From positions 124,001 through 188,000 of the forward strand of contig NZ_JARFYN010000003.1 of the NCBI RefSeq assembly GCF_030272695.1: a DNA stretch of 64,000 nucleotides, in the 5' to 3' direction. The translations under genes and the position numbers were made by a program. Shown here piece after piece: positions 17,773 to 26,918 of this stretch. Under the pieces are notes generated by a model. The model was not told the origin of the DNA, searched no databases, and saw only the letters and a program-made list of their open reading frames with translations. Source of the stretch: Martinezella calliandrae. Lineage in GTDB: Bacteria; Pseudomonadota; Alphaproteobacteria; Rhizobiales; Rhizobiaceae. Every line of letters starts with the position of its first letter. The first letter of the stretch is position 1.

Positions 17773-18882
17773 TCAGATGTCCAAATCCACCCATATGGCT
17801 GCATGATCTGATGCGCCCTGTCGCTCCGTGGTGAGGTCCGGATAGACGTCCCAGCGTTTCGGTCGCGATCCCGGCCATAGGCCTCTGCGGAAGACACCGC
17901 CACGCTGAACCTTGTCGAAAAGGGTCGGTGACAGGAAGAGATAGTCGATCTTGCTGGTGGTGTTGCAGAGACCGTAGGTGCCGGGATAGCCTCCATCGTC
18001 GAAGTCGGGATGCCTAAAGGCGTCCTGCAGAGTGCTAGTGGTCAGCGGCTTCAGCGGATGGCTGTCGGGAAAGTCGTTGAGGTCACCGATCAAGGCAATG
18101 TAATCGAGGCCTTCCGTCAGTAGGGCCTCGTAGATTTCCCGTGCCCGCTTCGCCTGAGTCTTGCGGCGGGCATCGGAGGCTTGCACGCCGCCATAGCCCT
18201 TGCTTTTGAAATGATTGACCAAGACGACGAGCGTAGCGCCGGCTGGCGTGGTGACGCGATATTCGGCGCAATCGCGTGAGAAGATCAACGAACCATCGGG
18301 CATGCGGTCATCGACATGGCTGCGCATGAAGCCGATCGGGAAATTCTCGCGCGTCATAATGCCGACATCGATGCCGCGCTCGTCATTGCCGTCGATCACC
18401 ATGACATGGGCGAAGGGATCGCCGCCGACCACTGGCACGATCAATGAATTGAAAGCGGACAAGACCGGCCGACTTTCAACTTCGACAATGCCCAGCACAT
18501 CGGCTTTGATATCTTTCATCACACGAGCCGTGTTGCGCATCGCCTCTTCATCCACCGGCTCTTCCCGCAACTCCAGCGAGCCGACCCAATCGGCGCGGCC
18601 ATTGGCGACAATGACGACGCCGCCGGTCTTCGGCCGCGTCAATAGCGCGCCACGATTGCGGCGGAGAAGAACAAAGGGACCGGTATCGCTCCTCTCCAAT
18701 CCAAGCGCAATAATCAGCTCCGTCATCTTCCGTTTGTCGGCTTCACTGTAGCTCACCTGGCCAAGCAGGCCTTCAAGCGCCGCGAACTTCTCCAGGATCG
18801 GGCGCCCTTCCTCCCAGCTATCGAGATTCATCGCCTTGGCGCGATCGAATAGGTTTTCAACATTATAAGAGGCCAATCTCAT
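17773..18882 (-). CDS. Endonuclease/exonuclease/phosphatase-fold protein
   Basis: The 369-residue protein begins at ATG 18882, preceded by GGGAGGA. It contains the EEP-fold signatures in order: RLASYNVENLF at the start (Asn metal ligand), IVEVESR near residue 135 (Glu ligand), LVNHFKSKGYG, IGDLNDFPDSHPL (catalytic Asp/Asn) and GASDHAAIWVDL at the end (catalytic Asp-His). Members include DNases, sphingomyelinases and phosphatases, and the substrate is not evident. No signal peptide is seen, so it should be cytoplasmic. Confidence 0.9.
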   Translation of the reverse strand: MRLASYNVENLFDRAKAMNLDSWEEGRPILEKFAALEGLLGQVSYSEADKRKMTELIIALGLERSDTGPFVLLRRNRGALLTRPKTGGVVIVANGRADWVGSLELREEPVDEEAMRNTARVMKDIKADVLGIVEVESRPVLSAFNSLIVPVVGGDPFAHVMVIDGNDERGIDVGIMTRENFPIGFMRSHVDDRMPDGSLIFSRDCAEYRVTTPAGATLVVLVNHFKSKGYGGVQASDARRKTQAKRAREIYEALLTEGLDYIALIGDLNDFPDSHPLKPLTTSTLQDAFRHPDFDDGGYPGTYGLCNTTSKIDYLFLSPTLFDKVQRGGVFRRGLWPGSRPKRWDVYPDLTTERQGASDHAAIWVDLDI

Positions 18883-18987
18883 CGTATGGTCCTCCCAAAA
18901 AAACATGGCGTTAGAATAACATAACGTCGCGAAAACCGCATATCAGCCGAATTGGTTGCGGATGGGATACCGTCGGGATTAGTTAGG

Positions 18988-19584
18988 TCAGAGTGAGAGG
19001 GCGGCCATGGTATTCCTGATGCGAGCGAGATGGGCGAGACGCCTGGCTTGGCTGATCCGATCCATGTCATGCAGGGTCAACATACGGAAATCGAGCCGCT
19101 TGGAGCAAAAGGCGGCGATGCCGCGTTTCAAAAGGCGGCGCACTGGATTGCCCATATAGAGATGCACCACCCACCAGGGTGAACCGGTGGTCGTCAGCGC
19201 CCAGAACAGGCGAATATTGCTCAACTGGGGCACGATACGACCTCCGGCGGAATCATGGCGGAAAGCGATGCCGGGAGCAAATGCGCGATCGAAAAAGCCC
19301 TTGAGAATGGCCGGAAAATTGAACCACCATTGCGGAAAGACCAGCACTAGCCCATCAGCCGCCTGAAGCCGGGCAACAATTTCTTCGACGGCGGAGGTAT
19401 CATAGGGCTGGTCGAAATAACCGCGCCGCTCCGCTTCGGACAGGCGAGGGTCGAAATTCTCGCGGTAGAGATCGAGCAGATCCACCTGATGTCCGCCGGC
19501 GACGAGCGTCTCCTCAGCCGTTTTCGCCACCGCTGCGGCGAAGCTGTCCTCCAGCGGATGGGCGAGGACGAGCAGGATGCGCAT
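18988..19584 (-). CDS. Flavodoxin-fold NAD(P)H:quinone oxidoreductase
   Basis: A 198-residue protein of the MdaB/KefF/NQO family: the N-terminal [20 protein letters not shown] binds the FMN or FAD phosphate, and VFPQWWFNFPAILKGFFDRAF is the characteristic flavin-site motif near residues 83-103. It reduces quinones by two electrons in relatives. Its ATG shares one base with the xseA stop (TGATG), so it should be translated with xseA, an unusual pairing of a DNA repair exonuclease subunit with a redox enzyme. Confidence 0.92.
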   Translation of the reverse strand: MRILLVLAHPLEDSFAAAVAKTAEETLVAGGHQVDLLDLYRENFDPRLSEAERRGYFDQPYDTSAVEEIVARLQAADGLVLVFPQWWFNFPAILKGFFDRAFAPGIAFRHDSAGGRIVPQLSNIRLFWALTTTGSPWWVVHLYMGNPVRRLLKRGIAAFCSKRLDFRMLTLHDMDRISQARRLAHLARIRNTMAALSL

Positions 19585-21200
19585 CAGAACAGGCTGCCCT
19601 GCTTTGGCGGATCGGCGGCGGCAGCCGGTTTCGCGACCCGCTTCTTGTGCGACGGAGTGCCTTCTGGAGGTTTCGCGAGCGATGGAGCGGCGGGGATGTC
19701 TCCAGTGACTGCACCGATGCGACCATCGGCGAATTCGACCGAGATCGCGACACCTGTGGCAAGGGCTGCGGCCACGGAAACCGGCCGGTCCGCGTCGTCG
19801 CGAACGACGGCGTAGCCGCGCTTCAGCACATTCTTGTAGGACAGGGACTGCAGAACCCGCTCCTGGGCCACCAGCTCACCCCGCAGCCTTGCGAGCTGGT
19901 GGCGTATCGCCGTATCGGCGTGACGGGAAAGGCTGCCGAGATGATCGCGGGCGCGGCCGGTCTGCGCCGCCAGCCGCGAAGGCAGCGTGGCAAAAACGGC
20001 GTCGGCACGACCAATACGGGCGCGGCCACGATCGATCATCCGCTCGACGGTGCGTTGGGCGCGACTCATCCGGTCGCTCAGCATCTGCCGCCGCTCGACG
20101 ATACGGCTCGAGAGCACATCGGGCCGCAGATGCGACGCGGTGCGCTCGAAGGCGCGGCGTTTGTTCAACGTATTCAGCTCCAGCCCGCGGCCCAAACCGG
20201 CGGCGGCCTCATCGAAGCGACGGCGCGGCAGGCCGAGAAGCTGGTCGAGCGATGGCAGCGCCCTCAGCAGCGCACGTATCGCCTGCCGGCGTTGATCCAT
20301 TTGCCTGCCGACACTGCCCTGCAGGCGGGCGGCAAGGCTTGCGAGCTGCGCCTCGAGTTCAGCCTTGACCGGTACGGCCATTTCAGCGGCGCCGGTCGGC
20401 GTCGGCGCCCGAACGTCGGCGGCATAGTCGATCAACGTCCAGTCGGTCTCGTGACCGACGGCGGAGATCAAAGGGATCTCGCTTGCCGCCGTGGCGCGAA
20501 CGACCGCCTCGTCATTGAAGCTCCAGAGATCTTCCAGACTGCCGCCGCCACGGGCGACGATCAGCACGTCGGGACGGGGAACGGGACCTCCGGGCGCAAA
20601 TTCGTTGAAGCCGCGGATGGCGTTTGCCACCTCGTCACCCGACCCCTCCCCTTGCACCTTTACCGGCCAAACAAGGACATGCACTGGGAAACGATCGGAG
20701 ATCCGGTGCAGGATGTCGCGGATGACAGCACCCGTCGGCGAGGTGACGACACCGATCACCTTCGGCATGAAGGGAAGCCGTCGCTTGCGGCCTGCCTCGA
20801 AGAGGCCTTCCGCACCGAGTTTGCGCTTGCGTTCCTCCAAGAGGGCCATCAGCGCACCGGCGCCCGCCGGTTCCAGCGTTTCGATGACGATCTGGTATTT
20901 CGAGGATCCTGGGAAGGTCGTCACCTTGCCGGTGGCAATCACCTCCATCCCCTCTTCGGGGCGGAATTTCAGTCTGGAGAATGTACCTTTCCAGATCACC
21001 GCGTCGATGCGGGCTCTGTCGTCCTTCAGCGAAAAATAGGCATGGCCGGAAGAATGGGGCCCGCGATAGCCGGAGATTTCGCCGCGCACACGCACCTGAT
21101 CGAAGGCGCTCTCGACGGTACGTTTGATCGATCCGGACAATTCCGAGACAGAATATTCCGCGAGATTCGTGGGCGAATCATTCTCAAAGAAGCTGCTCAT
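19584..21200 (-). CDS. xseA: Exodeoxyribonuclease VII large subunit
   Basis: The 538-residue product is the catalytic subunit of ExoVII, which degrades single-stranded DNA in both directions with XseB. It has an N-terminal OB-fold ([23 protein letters not shown]), the catalytic core with [15 protein letters not shown] near residues 205-220, a long coiled-coil segment rich in Arg and Gln, and a basic C-terminal tail ([20 protein letters not shown]). An AAAGGA precedes the ATG. No xseB is present in the window, so the subunits are encoded apart. The divergent small membrane protein gene starts at 21338. Confidence 0.96.
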   Translation of the reverse strand: MSSFFENDSPTNLAEYSVSELSGSIKRTVESAFDQVRVRGEISGYRGPHSSGHAYFSLKDDRARIDAVIWKGTFSRLKFRPEEGMEVIATGKVTTFPGSSKYQIVIETLEPAGAGALMALLEERKRKLGAEGLFEAGRKRRLPFMPKVIGVVTSPTGAVIRDILHRISDRFPVHVLVWPVKVQGEGSGDEVANAIRGFNEFAPGGPVPRPDVLIVARGGGSLEDLWSFNDEAVVRATAASEIPLISAVGHETDWTLIDYAADVRAPTPTGAAEMAVPVKAELEAQLASLAARLQGSVGRQMDQRRQAIRALLRALPSLDQLLGLPRRRFDEAAAGLGRGLELNTLNKRRAFERTASHLRPDVLSSRIVERRQMLSDRMSRAQRTVERMIDRGRARIGRADAVFATLPSRLAAQTGRARDHLGSLSRHADTAIRHQLARLRGELVAQERVLQSLSYKNVLKRGYAVVRDDADRPVSVAAALATGVAISVEFADGRIGAVTGDIPAAPSLAKPPEGTPSHKKRVAKPAAAADPPKQGSLF

Positions 21201-21337
21201 AGGGTCCTTTTATCCGAAGTTGCGGCAAATGCGGAGCCTATTGCTTCATCAAGTGTTAACCCTATGCACAAAGTCTTTTTTAGCCATCCGCATGCAATTC
21301 TGTGCAAAGTTGTTTTTGGTAAAGAGGAGGTGGAGCG

Positions 21338-21565
21338 ATGATATTCGTAACCGCCATAATCATCGGTATTACGGCCGGCCTACAGCGTTCGACCATCGGC
21401 TCGATCCTGGGTGCGGCCCTAGTCAGCATCACCTTCATGGCAGCCGTTGCCGCCTCCGCGGTTGTCCCGCCTTTGACGACATTGTTCATCGCGCTCGGTG
21501 GCTACAATCTCGGCTTCATCGGGTATCTCGTGACGCTCGACATGCTGGAGCAGCGCCAGGCTTGA
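21338..21565 (+). CDS. Small two-to-three-helix membrane protein
   Basis: A 75-residue hydrophobic protein (MIFVTAIIIGITAGLQRSTI ..., LVSITFMAAVAASAVVPPLTTLFIALGGYNLGFIGYLVTL). GAGGAGG sits a few bases before the ATG, which supports it as a real gene despite its size. It is divergent from xseA and converges with the large membrane protein at 21575-23410. I do not recognise a family. Confidence 0.65.
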   Translation: MIFVTAIIIGITAGLQRSTIGSILGAALVSITFMAAVAASAVVPPLTTLFIALGGYNLGFIGYLVTLDMLEQRQA

Positions 21566-21574
21566 TCCGGCGCC

Positions 21575-23410
21575 TCAATCCAGCGGTTTGAACCGGAAGA
21601 ACTGTACATCCGACTTCGCCGCCGGGATCGGCTCAAGATAGGCGGGCACATGAGCCCGGCCAAGTTGAGCATAGAGCCCCTCGGGCTTTAGCTTTGAAAC
21701 TTCCTTCACCTGCGGATCGCCGGGGCAAAAGGCAAGCAGCGTCACATGAGCGCCGCGCAGGAAGGCTTCCGCCTCCTTTGGCGCAGCAAGGCCGATATGC
21801 AGTTCTGTCAGCATACCGCCCTGGTCACGATGATAGGGACCAGACAGCACTCGATGCGGCGTGAAGCGCAGGAGTGTCGAACCCATGTTGGAGGCCGCCG
21901 AAACGACGCCGGGATTGAGACTGGCGATCGGCGCCAGCGCTTCCTTCGAGGCGCAATTCCCCGTCGCATCCGCATCGGTGAGCGAGTTGGCAGAGAAGCT
22001 ATTGTCGATCCCATTATAGGCAAGTGTGCCGCCGACGGCCCAAACGGCGGGTGCCGAGAGTAGTGTGGCGGCGACATAGAAGAAGGCTGCGCCCACGTCT
22101 TCCGTGTCGGCGGCCGAGATTCGGCGCAGTTCGGCAAGCAGCAGCGCCAGCGGCGGAATGGCGAGCAGATTGGAAAACTCGGCCCCGCGCACTTGTACCA
22201 GCGCAATAACCCAATTGATGGCCACCAAGGCTAGAAGAACGGCATGCAGCCGGGCACGCTTGCCTTGCAGCATGCGGAATATGCAGACGACGATCGCCAG
22301 GAAGCCGGTGGCATAAAAGGCGCCAAGCGCTTCCGGCTGATGGCGCGACAAAGTGAAGATCGACTGCGCCTCGGTGACGCTGTTCAGCCACAGTTTCACC
22401 AGCATCGGATCGAGATCGGCGAGCGGATCGCGCAGGCATTGCGGCGCGATCGCCAGCGTCGTTGCGAACACGGCAATGCCATTGGCGATCAGCACCACCA
22501 GACGCCACGGGCGCGATAGACGGCTGGCAAACAATGCGGACAGCAACAGGCCGGTGCCGCCAATGCTGGTCATACTGTAGAAGCCCAGCGAGAGATTGTC
22601 GCAAGTGACCGTGGAATAAAGATGCGGCGGTACGAGCGCAAAGAACGCGACGCTGACGCCGATCGTCAGCATCAAGGCGAAGGCGCGGGCGGCGGGCGCG
22701 AAAATCTCGCCGTCCCAAGCCCAGAGACCGGCGACCGCCATGCAGGCGACCGCGACGAACGGCGTCGTCTCCGCGCCGATGCCGAGGGCGATCGAAAGGG
22801 CGATAGCGGCGATGGCGAAATTGCGCGGCTTGTAGGTTTCATCGGCGAGCATCGCAACGGTAAGCGCAACAAGACAGAGCTGCACATTGTCATGGTCAAT
22901 CGATCCGGGCGTGAAGCGGCGTGATGTCAGCACGAAGAGCGCCGTTAGGCCAAGCGAGAAATGCATGCCTTCGACGCCGGCGATCCGGTGACCGGCAAGC
23001 CCCATGAAGGCCATGAACGGCAACACGAGCATCAATGGCCAAACCGTAAGCGCCGCGGCTTCCGCATTTTCCGGCGCAAGAAACAGCCGCAAGAAGGCAA
23101 TGAGGCTGGCGATCGGCAAGTCGATGAAGCGCGACCAATGCATCAACGTGCCGCCGTCAAGGCCGAGGCGGTATTGCATCATATCGTACCAGCCCTGCCC
23201 GCCGAGGAAATCACGCACCTCGACCAGACGCATGACGTCATCATTGTCGGGACCGACATAATCCATGGCATGGCGATTGAAGATCAACAGGGCGACGATG
23301 ACAACGACGCTGTAAATCAGCGAGACGAGCCCCGGTCGCGACCAAGGCGAAGGGGCTCTTTCCGCCACTATCAAAGTCGATCCGCGCGACATTTCCACGG
23401 CCTGCGCCAT
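21575..23410 (-). CDS. GT-C-like polytopic membrane protein, candidate lipid-linked sugar transferase
   Basis: A 611-residue protein with about twelve hydrophobic segments and a soluble C-terminal region of about 130 residues. It has the layout of GT-C glycosyltransferases, which use lipid-phosphate sugars: an acidic first external loop, VGPDNDDVMRLVEVRDFL (Asp55, Asp57, Asp58), and a second acidic motif PGSIDHDNVQ near residues 168-177, reminiscent of the second metal/acceptor loop in STT3-type enzymes. A third stretch, GIGAETTPFV, follows. It is transcribed opposite the GT2 and GtrA genes (23627-25047), whose products would make and flip its donor. No family was recognised by name; the GT-C assignment is inferred from topology and motifs. 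Confidence 0.65.
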   Translation of the reverse strand: MAQAVEMSRGSTLIVAERAPSPWSRPGLVSLIYSVVVIVALLIFNRHAMDYVGPDNDDVMRLVEVRDFLGGQGWYDMMQYRLGLDGGTLMHWSRFIDLPIASLIAFLRLFLAPENAEAAALTVWPLMLVLPFMAFMGLAGHRIAGVEGMHFSLGLTALFVLTSRRFTPGSIDHDNVQLCLVALTVAMLADETYKPRNFAIAAIALSIALGIGAETTPFVAVACMAVAGLWAWDGEIFAPAARAFALMLTIGVSVAFFALVPPHLYSTVTCDNLSLGFYSMTSIGGTGLLLSALFASRLSRPWRLVVLIANGIAVFATTLAIAPQCLRDPLADLDPMLVKLWLNSVTEAQSIFTLSRHQPEALGAFYATGFLAIVVCIFRMLQGKRARLHAVLLALVAINWVIALVQVRGAEFSNLLAIPPLALLLAELRRISAADTEDVGAAFFYVAATLLSAPAVWAVGGTLAYNGIDNSFSANSLTDADATGNCASKEALAPIASLNPGVVSAASNMGSTLLRFTPHRVLSGPYHRDQGGMLTELHIGLAAPKEAEAFLRGAHVTLLAFCPGDPQVKEVSKLKPEGLYAQLGRAHVPAYLEPIPAAKSDVQFFRFKPLD

Positions 23411-23626
23411 CTCGATGAAACCCTGTGTTTGAAGGACATACGAGGCACCACGCTAACGGCTGCCGATCAAGAAAGAGTAAAGCGAAACTATGCCGCAGCC
23501 GATATCACGAGAATGTTCCCGCAGAGATCGCAACCGGCCATTTTTCGCCCGCAGCCATAGGGTCTTGTTAACGCGCAACAGGATAAGTTCTCCTTCGGAT
23601 TGTCCGTTGGGGCCCAAGTGGAAGTC

Positions 23627-24664
23627 ATGCGTAGGAATTGGTCAGAGACCTTGTGGAGTGAGAGCCTGAATATCGCCGTTCTCCTGCCCTGCTACGACGA
23701 GGCCGCGACGATCGGCGACGTCGTTTGCGGTTTTCGCAAGGCGTTGCCACGGGCGGATATCTACGTCTACGACAATAATTCCACCGACGGCACGGCGCTG
23801 CACGCGATGCTCGCAGGTGCGACCGTCATGCGCGAACGTCGGCAGGGCAAGGGGCATGTGGTGCGCCGCATGTTCGCCGATATCGACGCAGATATCTACG
23901 TCATGGCCGACGGTGACGGTACATACGCGCCCGAAGACGCAGAGGAACTGATCCGTACGCTTTTGACCGAAGGTTCCGACATGGTGGTGGGCACCCGCCG
24001 TGGCGTGCACGACGATGCCGGCCGGCAGGGTCACGCCTTCGGCAACCGAATCTTCAACTGGCTTTACCGAACGATTTTCGGCACGGACTTCACCGACATT
24101 TTCTCCGGTTATCGAGCCTTCTCCCGTCGCTTCGTCAAAAGCTTCCCGGCGGTCTCAGGCGGTTTCGAGATCGAGACGGAAATGTCGGTGCATGCGTCAC
24201 GGTTGAAACTGCCCGTCAGCGAATTAGAACTCGGTTACGGCCGCCGGCCGGAGGGTTCGCATTCCAAACTGTCGACCTTTCGCGACGGTTGGAAGATCCT
24301 TTGGATGTTCGCGATGCTGATGAAGGAAACCCGACCCTTCGCCTTCTTTGGCATATTGGGCGCCATTTCCATGGAAGCGAGCATCGGTTTCATGATCCCC
24401 GTCTTTGTCGGATATTTCGAAACCGGCTTGGTCCTGCGCATGCCAACCTGGGTACTTTCCATGGCGCTGATGATGATTTCCTTCATGCTGTTCACGGCCG
24501 GCCTGATCCTTGATTCCGTCGCCCGAGCCCGTGCAGAACAGCTTCGCATTCACTATATGAGCTTGACAAAGCCGATATCCCGCCAAAAACGGGCCAACCA
24601 GACGGTATCTATGGAAAAGCTAGAAAACCCGACAGGCCGGAAGAAGAAAGCCAAATTGGCATGA
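23627..24664 (+). CDS. GT2 polyprenyl-phosphate glycosyltransferase (DPM1/GtrB-like)
   Basis: I place the start at ATG 23627; a TTG at 23600 is a weaker option. The 345-residue product has the GT2 core: IAVLLPCYDEAATIGDVV, YVYDNNSTDGT and the metal/nucleotide DxD motif at MADGDGTY (Asp95, Asp97), followed by FSGYRAFSRRF and FEIETEMSVHA. Two C-terminal membrane helices (about residues 235-310) anchor it as in GtrB and GT2 enzymes making polyprenyl-phosphate sugars. Its stop overlaps the GtrA start by the sequence ATGA, so the two are translationally coupled. Hydrophilic residues follow the helices. Confidence 0.9.
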   Translation: MRRNWSETLWSESLNIAVLLPCYDEAATIGDVVCGFRKALPRADIYVYDNNSTDGTALHAMLAGATVMRERRQGKGHVVRRMFADIDADIYVMADGDGTYAPEDAEELIRTLLTEGSDMVVGTRRGVHDDAGRQGHAFGNRIFNWLYRTIFGTDFTDIFSGYRAFSRRFVKSFPAVSGGFEIETEMSVHASRLKLPVSELELGYGRRPEGSHSKLSTFRDGWKILWMFAMLMKETRPFAFFGILGAISMEASIGFMIPVFVGYFETGLVLRMPTWVLSMALMMISFMLFTAGLILDSVARARAEQLRIHYMSLTKPISRQKRANQTVSMEKLENPTGRKKKAKLA

Positions 24665-25047
24665 AAAAACTCTTCCGTTTCCTGATTGCCGGCGGCATCG
24701 GCTTCGTCGTCGATGCAGGCGTGCTGCATTTGCTGCTCTGGTTGACGCCCTTCGGCCCCTTCGTCGGCCGTGCGATCTCGATACCGAGCGCGCTGCTCGC
24801 CACCTGGTTTCTCAACCGCACTTTCACCTTCGGCCGCTCCGACCGCTCGCTTGCGGCCGAAGGCTTCCGTTACGGTTCGGTCGGCCTGACCTCGGCATTG
24901 CTGAACTATGCCTTGTTCAGCTCGCTGCTGGTCTCCGAGCCGACTCTTAAGCCGATCATTGCGTTGACCCTCGCATCGGCGGCGGCGACTGCGTTCAGCT
25001 TCTTCGGCTATTCACGCTTCGTCTTCCGCCACCGGCAAAATACGTGA
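24661..25047 (+). CDS. GtrA-family membrane protein, polyprenyl-phosphate sugar flippase
   Basis: The 128-residue protein has the four-helix GtrA pattern (FLIAGGIGFVVDAGVLHLLL, ISIPSALLATWFLNRTFTF, GSVGLTSALLNYALFSSLLV, ALTLASAAATAFSFFGYSRFVF). GtrA proteins are thought to flip polyprenyl-phosphate sugars across the membrane. The ATG overlaps the GT2 stop at 24661-24664. With the GT2 enzyme it forms a canonical donor-making and donor-flipping pair; the divergent membrane protein at 21575 is the candidate acceptor transferase. Confidence 0.92.
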   Translation: MKKLFRFLIAGGIGFVVDAGVLHLLLWLTPFGPFVGRAISIPSALLATWFLNRTFTFGRSDRSLAAEGFRYGSVGLTSALLNYALFSSLLVSEPTLKPIIALTLASAAATAFSFFGYSRFVFRHRQNT

Positions 25048-25056
25048 AATACGGGC

Positions 25057-26043
25057 TCAGACCGGCTCCCAGCCATCCTTTTCGCTGGCTCGATAGATGG
25101 CGTCGATGACCTTCTGATTGAGCTTCGAGCTTTCTAGCGTCACGACTTCCGCACCCCTGCCCAAAGCAGCCGAAGCAAAAGCCTCCACCTCGCGTTTGTA
25201 CTGACGGCTGTCGGGGAAACGGAAGAGCTGCGATTCCGAATGATTGCGATTGGTTAGCTCGAGCTCTTCGGCGCCATAGCGGTCGGCATTGAAGGGAGAC
25301 TTCACCTCGATGAAACCGTCCGTGCCGTGGAATACCATGACCTGACGGGCAGCCATCTGCGTCGAGATGTAGAAGCTCATTTCGAAATCGCCGAAATCGG
25401 CTTTGACGCTGGAATAGATGTCCGTGCCGAATTCCGGATCGCGCTCGGTAACAGCCTGAATGCGCAGGGGCTCGCGCCCGGTGACGAAGCGCGTGCTGAT
25501 CGTCGGATAGACGCCGATGTCTGGCAGGCCGCCGCCGCCGAGTTCCGGGATATTGCGCATATTGCCGGCATCGCGGTTGAAATAGGTGAACGCGCCCTGG
25601 ACATGGCGCAGACGGCCGATGGCACCGGCTGCCAGCAGCGACCGGACTTTCTGCCAGACTGGCGTATAGGTGACCATATAAGCTTCCGTCACCAGCACCT
25701 TGTTGCGGTCGCGGGCAGCGATCAGGCTATCGACCTCATCGGCCTTCAGCGCAATCGGCTTTTCGCAAAGCACATGCTTGCCCGCATCGGCCGCCTTGAT
25801 CGTCCATTCGACATGCTGTGAGGTCGGCAGGGGAATATAGACGGCATCAATCGTGTCCGAAGCCAGCATTTCCTCGTAGGAGCCGAAGGCATGCGGCACC
25901 GAGAAGCGATCGGCCATGTCGCGAGCACGTGCCAGATCACGGCTGGCGACTGCCGTCACCACACAATTTTCCGCATCCTGAATGGCCGGCACGACCAGTT
26001 CGCGGCCGATCTTCGCCGTCGACAAAATTCCGAAACGCAACAT
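25057..26043 (-). CDS. Gfo/Idh/MocA family oxidoreductase
   Basis: The 328-residue protein starts at ATG 26043 behind AGGAGG; the longer frame has an improbable leader. It has an N-terminal Rossmann fold ([20 protein letters not shown]), the family's EKPIAL motif at about residues 91-96 with the catalytic-region lysine, and a C-terminal domain with [24 protein letters not shown]. Family members oxidise or reduce sugars and inositols with NAD(P). Its 3' end converges with GtrA, nine bases away. The substrate is unknown. Confidence 0.92.
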   Translation of the reverse strand: MLRFGILSTAKIGRELVVPAIQDAENCVVTAVASRDLARARDMADRFSVPHAFGSYEEMLASDTIDAVYIPLPTSQHVEWTIKAADAGKHVLCEKPIALKADEVDSLIAARDRNKVLVTEAYMVTYTPVWQKVRSLLAAGAIGRLRHVQGAFTYFNRDAGNMRNIPELGGGGLPDIGVYPTISTRFVTGREPLRIQAVTERDPEFGTDIYSSVKADFGDFEMSFYISTQMAARQVMVFHGTDGFIEVKSPFNADRYGAEELELTNRNHSESQLFRFPDSRQYKREVEAFASAALGRGAEVVTLESSKLNQKVIDAIYRASEKDGWEPV

Positions 26044-26357
26044 GACTTTTCCTCCTGGAGCGGGATCCCGAAACAGACGACCGCAGGATGGCAAGCGCGA
26101 AGCGGTTTTCAGAGGGGATCTTTGTAAAATGATAGGCAGAGCAAAACGATAGGTCATCTCGCCCGCGATGAAAGTGAAGCAACTTTATTCGGGCCTTACC
26201 CAAGGCGCAATGGCATGGAGTGGCGCCAGGCCAGAAACCCGGCGGGCCTCAGCAGTTACGATGGCCGGATTTGTCCTTATTTTGTCCAGCACATGACTTT
26301 TGTGGCTATTCATATGGAGCTAGCTTTGATTATCCTTCAAACATAGGAGATACGAAA
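26044..26357. other. Divergent promoter region, 314 bp
   Basis: Lies between the oxidoreductase at 25057-26043 and the cysteine hydrolase at 26358. No gene or clear palindrome was seen. The AT-richer end (about 26270-26340) is the likely promoter of the hydrolase-regulator pair, but I cannot assign -35 and -10 hexamers with confidence. Confidence 0.35.
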
Positions 26358-26918
26358 ATGTCCCATGCCGACACCGCTTTGCTGGTCATCGATGTCCAGG
26401 AGTCCTTTCGTCAACGCCCTTACTGGCAAAAGGACGACCTGCCTCATTTCGTCGACCGGCTGCAGGCGCTGATTGACGGCGCCAAGGCTCGTGACATTCC
26501 GGTGGTCCAGATTTTCCATGTCGATGGCGACGAAGATTTCAGCCTTGCGAGCGGATATGTCCGTAAGCTCGAGGAGATTGGGCTGGAGGCTGATGCCGTG
26601 TTCCACAAGTCGCGCCATTCCGCCCTCGTGGGTACCGGCCTCGATGTCTGGCTGGTGGAAAACGGCATCCGCAAGCTGATCGTTTCCGGCATCCGCACCG
26701 AGCAATGCTGCGAGACGACGACGCGCCACGCCTCTGACCTCGGCTACGATGTCGACTACGTCACCGAAGCGACGCTGACTTTCCCGATGACGCATGCGTC
26801 CGGCACAGTGTTCAGCGCCGATGATATAAAGAAGCGTACCGAGCTGGTGCTATCAGGCCGCTTCGCCCGCATCGCCACCGTGGAAGATGCGCTTGCGGCT
26901 GCAAGGAGTGCCGCATGA
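26358..26918 (+). CDS. Isochorismatase-like cysteine hydrolase
   Basis: The 186-residue protein starts at ATG 26358 behind TAGGAGA. It has the isochorismatase-fold catalytic elements: TALLVIDVQESF with the catalytic Asp, the lysine in FHKSRHSALVGT, and the nucleophilic Cys in SGIRTEQCCETTTRHASDLGYDV. This places it among cysteine hydrolases such as nicotinamidases and N-carbamoylases rather than true isochorismatases, which lack the cysteine. Its stop overlaps the start of the GlxA-type regulator at 26915 (ATGA), so the two are coupled and probably act in one response. Confidence 0.93.
   Translation: MSHADTALLVIDVQESFRQRPYWQKDDLPHFVDRLQALIDGAKARDIPVVQIFHVDGDEDFSLASGYVRKLEEIGLEADAVFHKSRHSALVGTGLDVWLVENGIRKLIVSGIRTEQCCETTTRHASDLGYDVDYVTEATLTFPMTHASGTVFSADDIKKRTELVLSGRFARIATVEDALAAARSAA

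Noticed and set aside
19647..21341. A 564-codon plus-strand frame across xseA.
   Set aside because: It is antisense to a clear xseA with all family motifs; the composition is Arg/Gly/Gln-rich with no domain.
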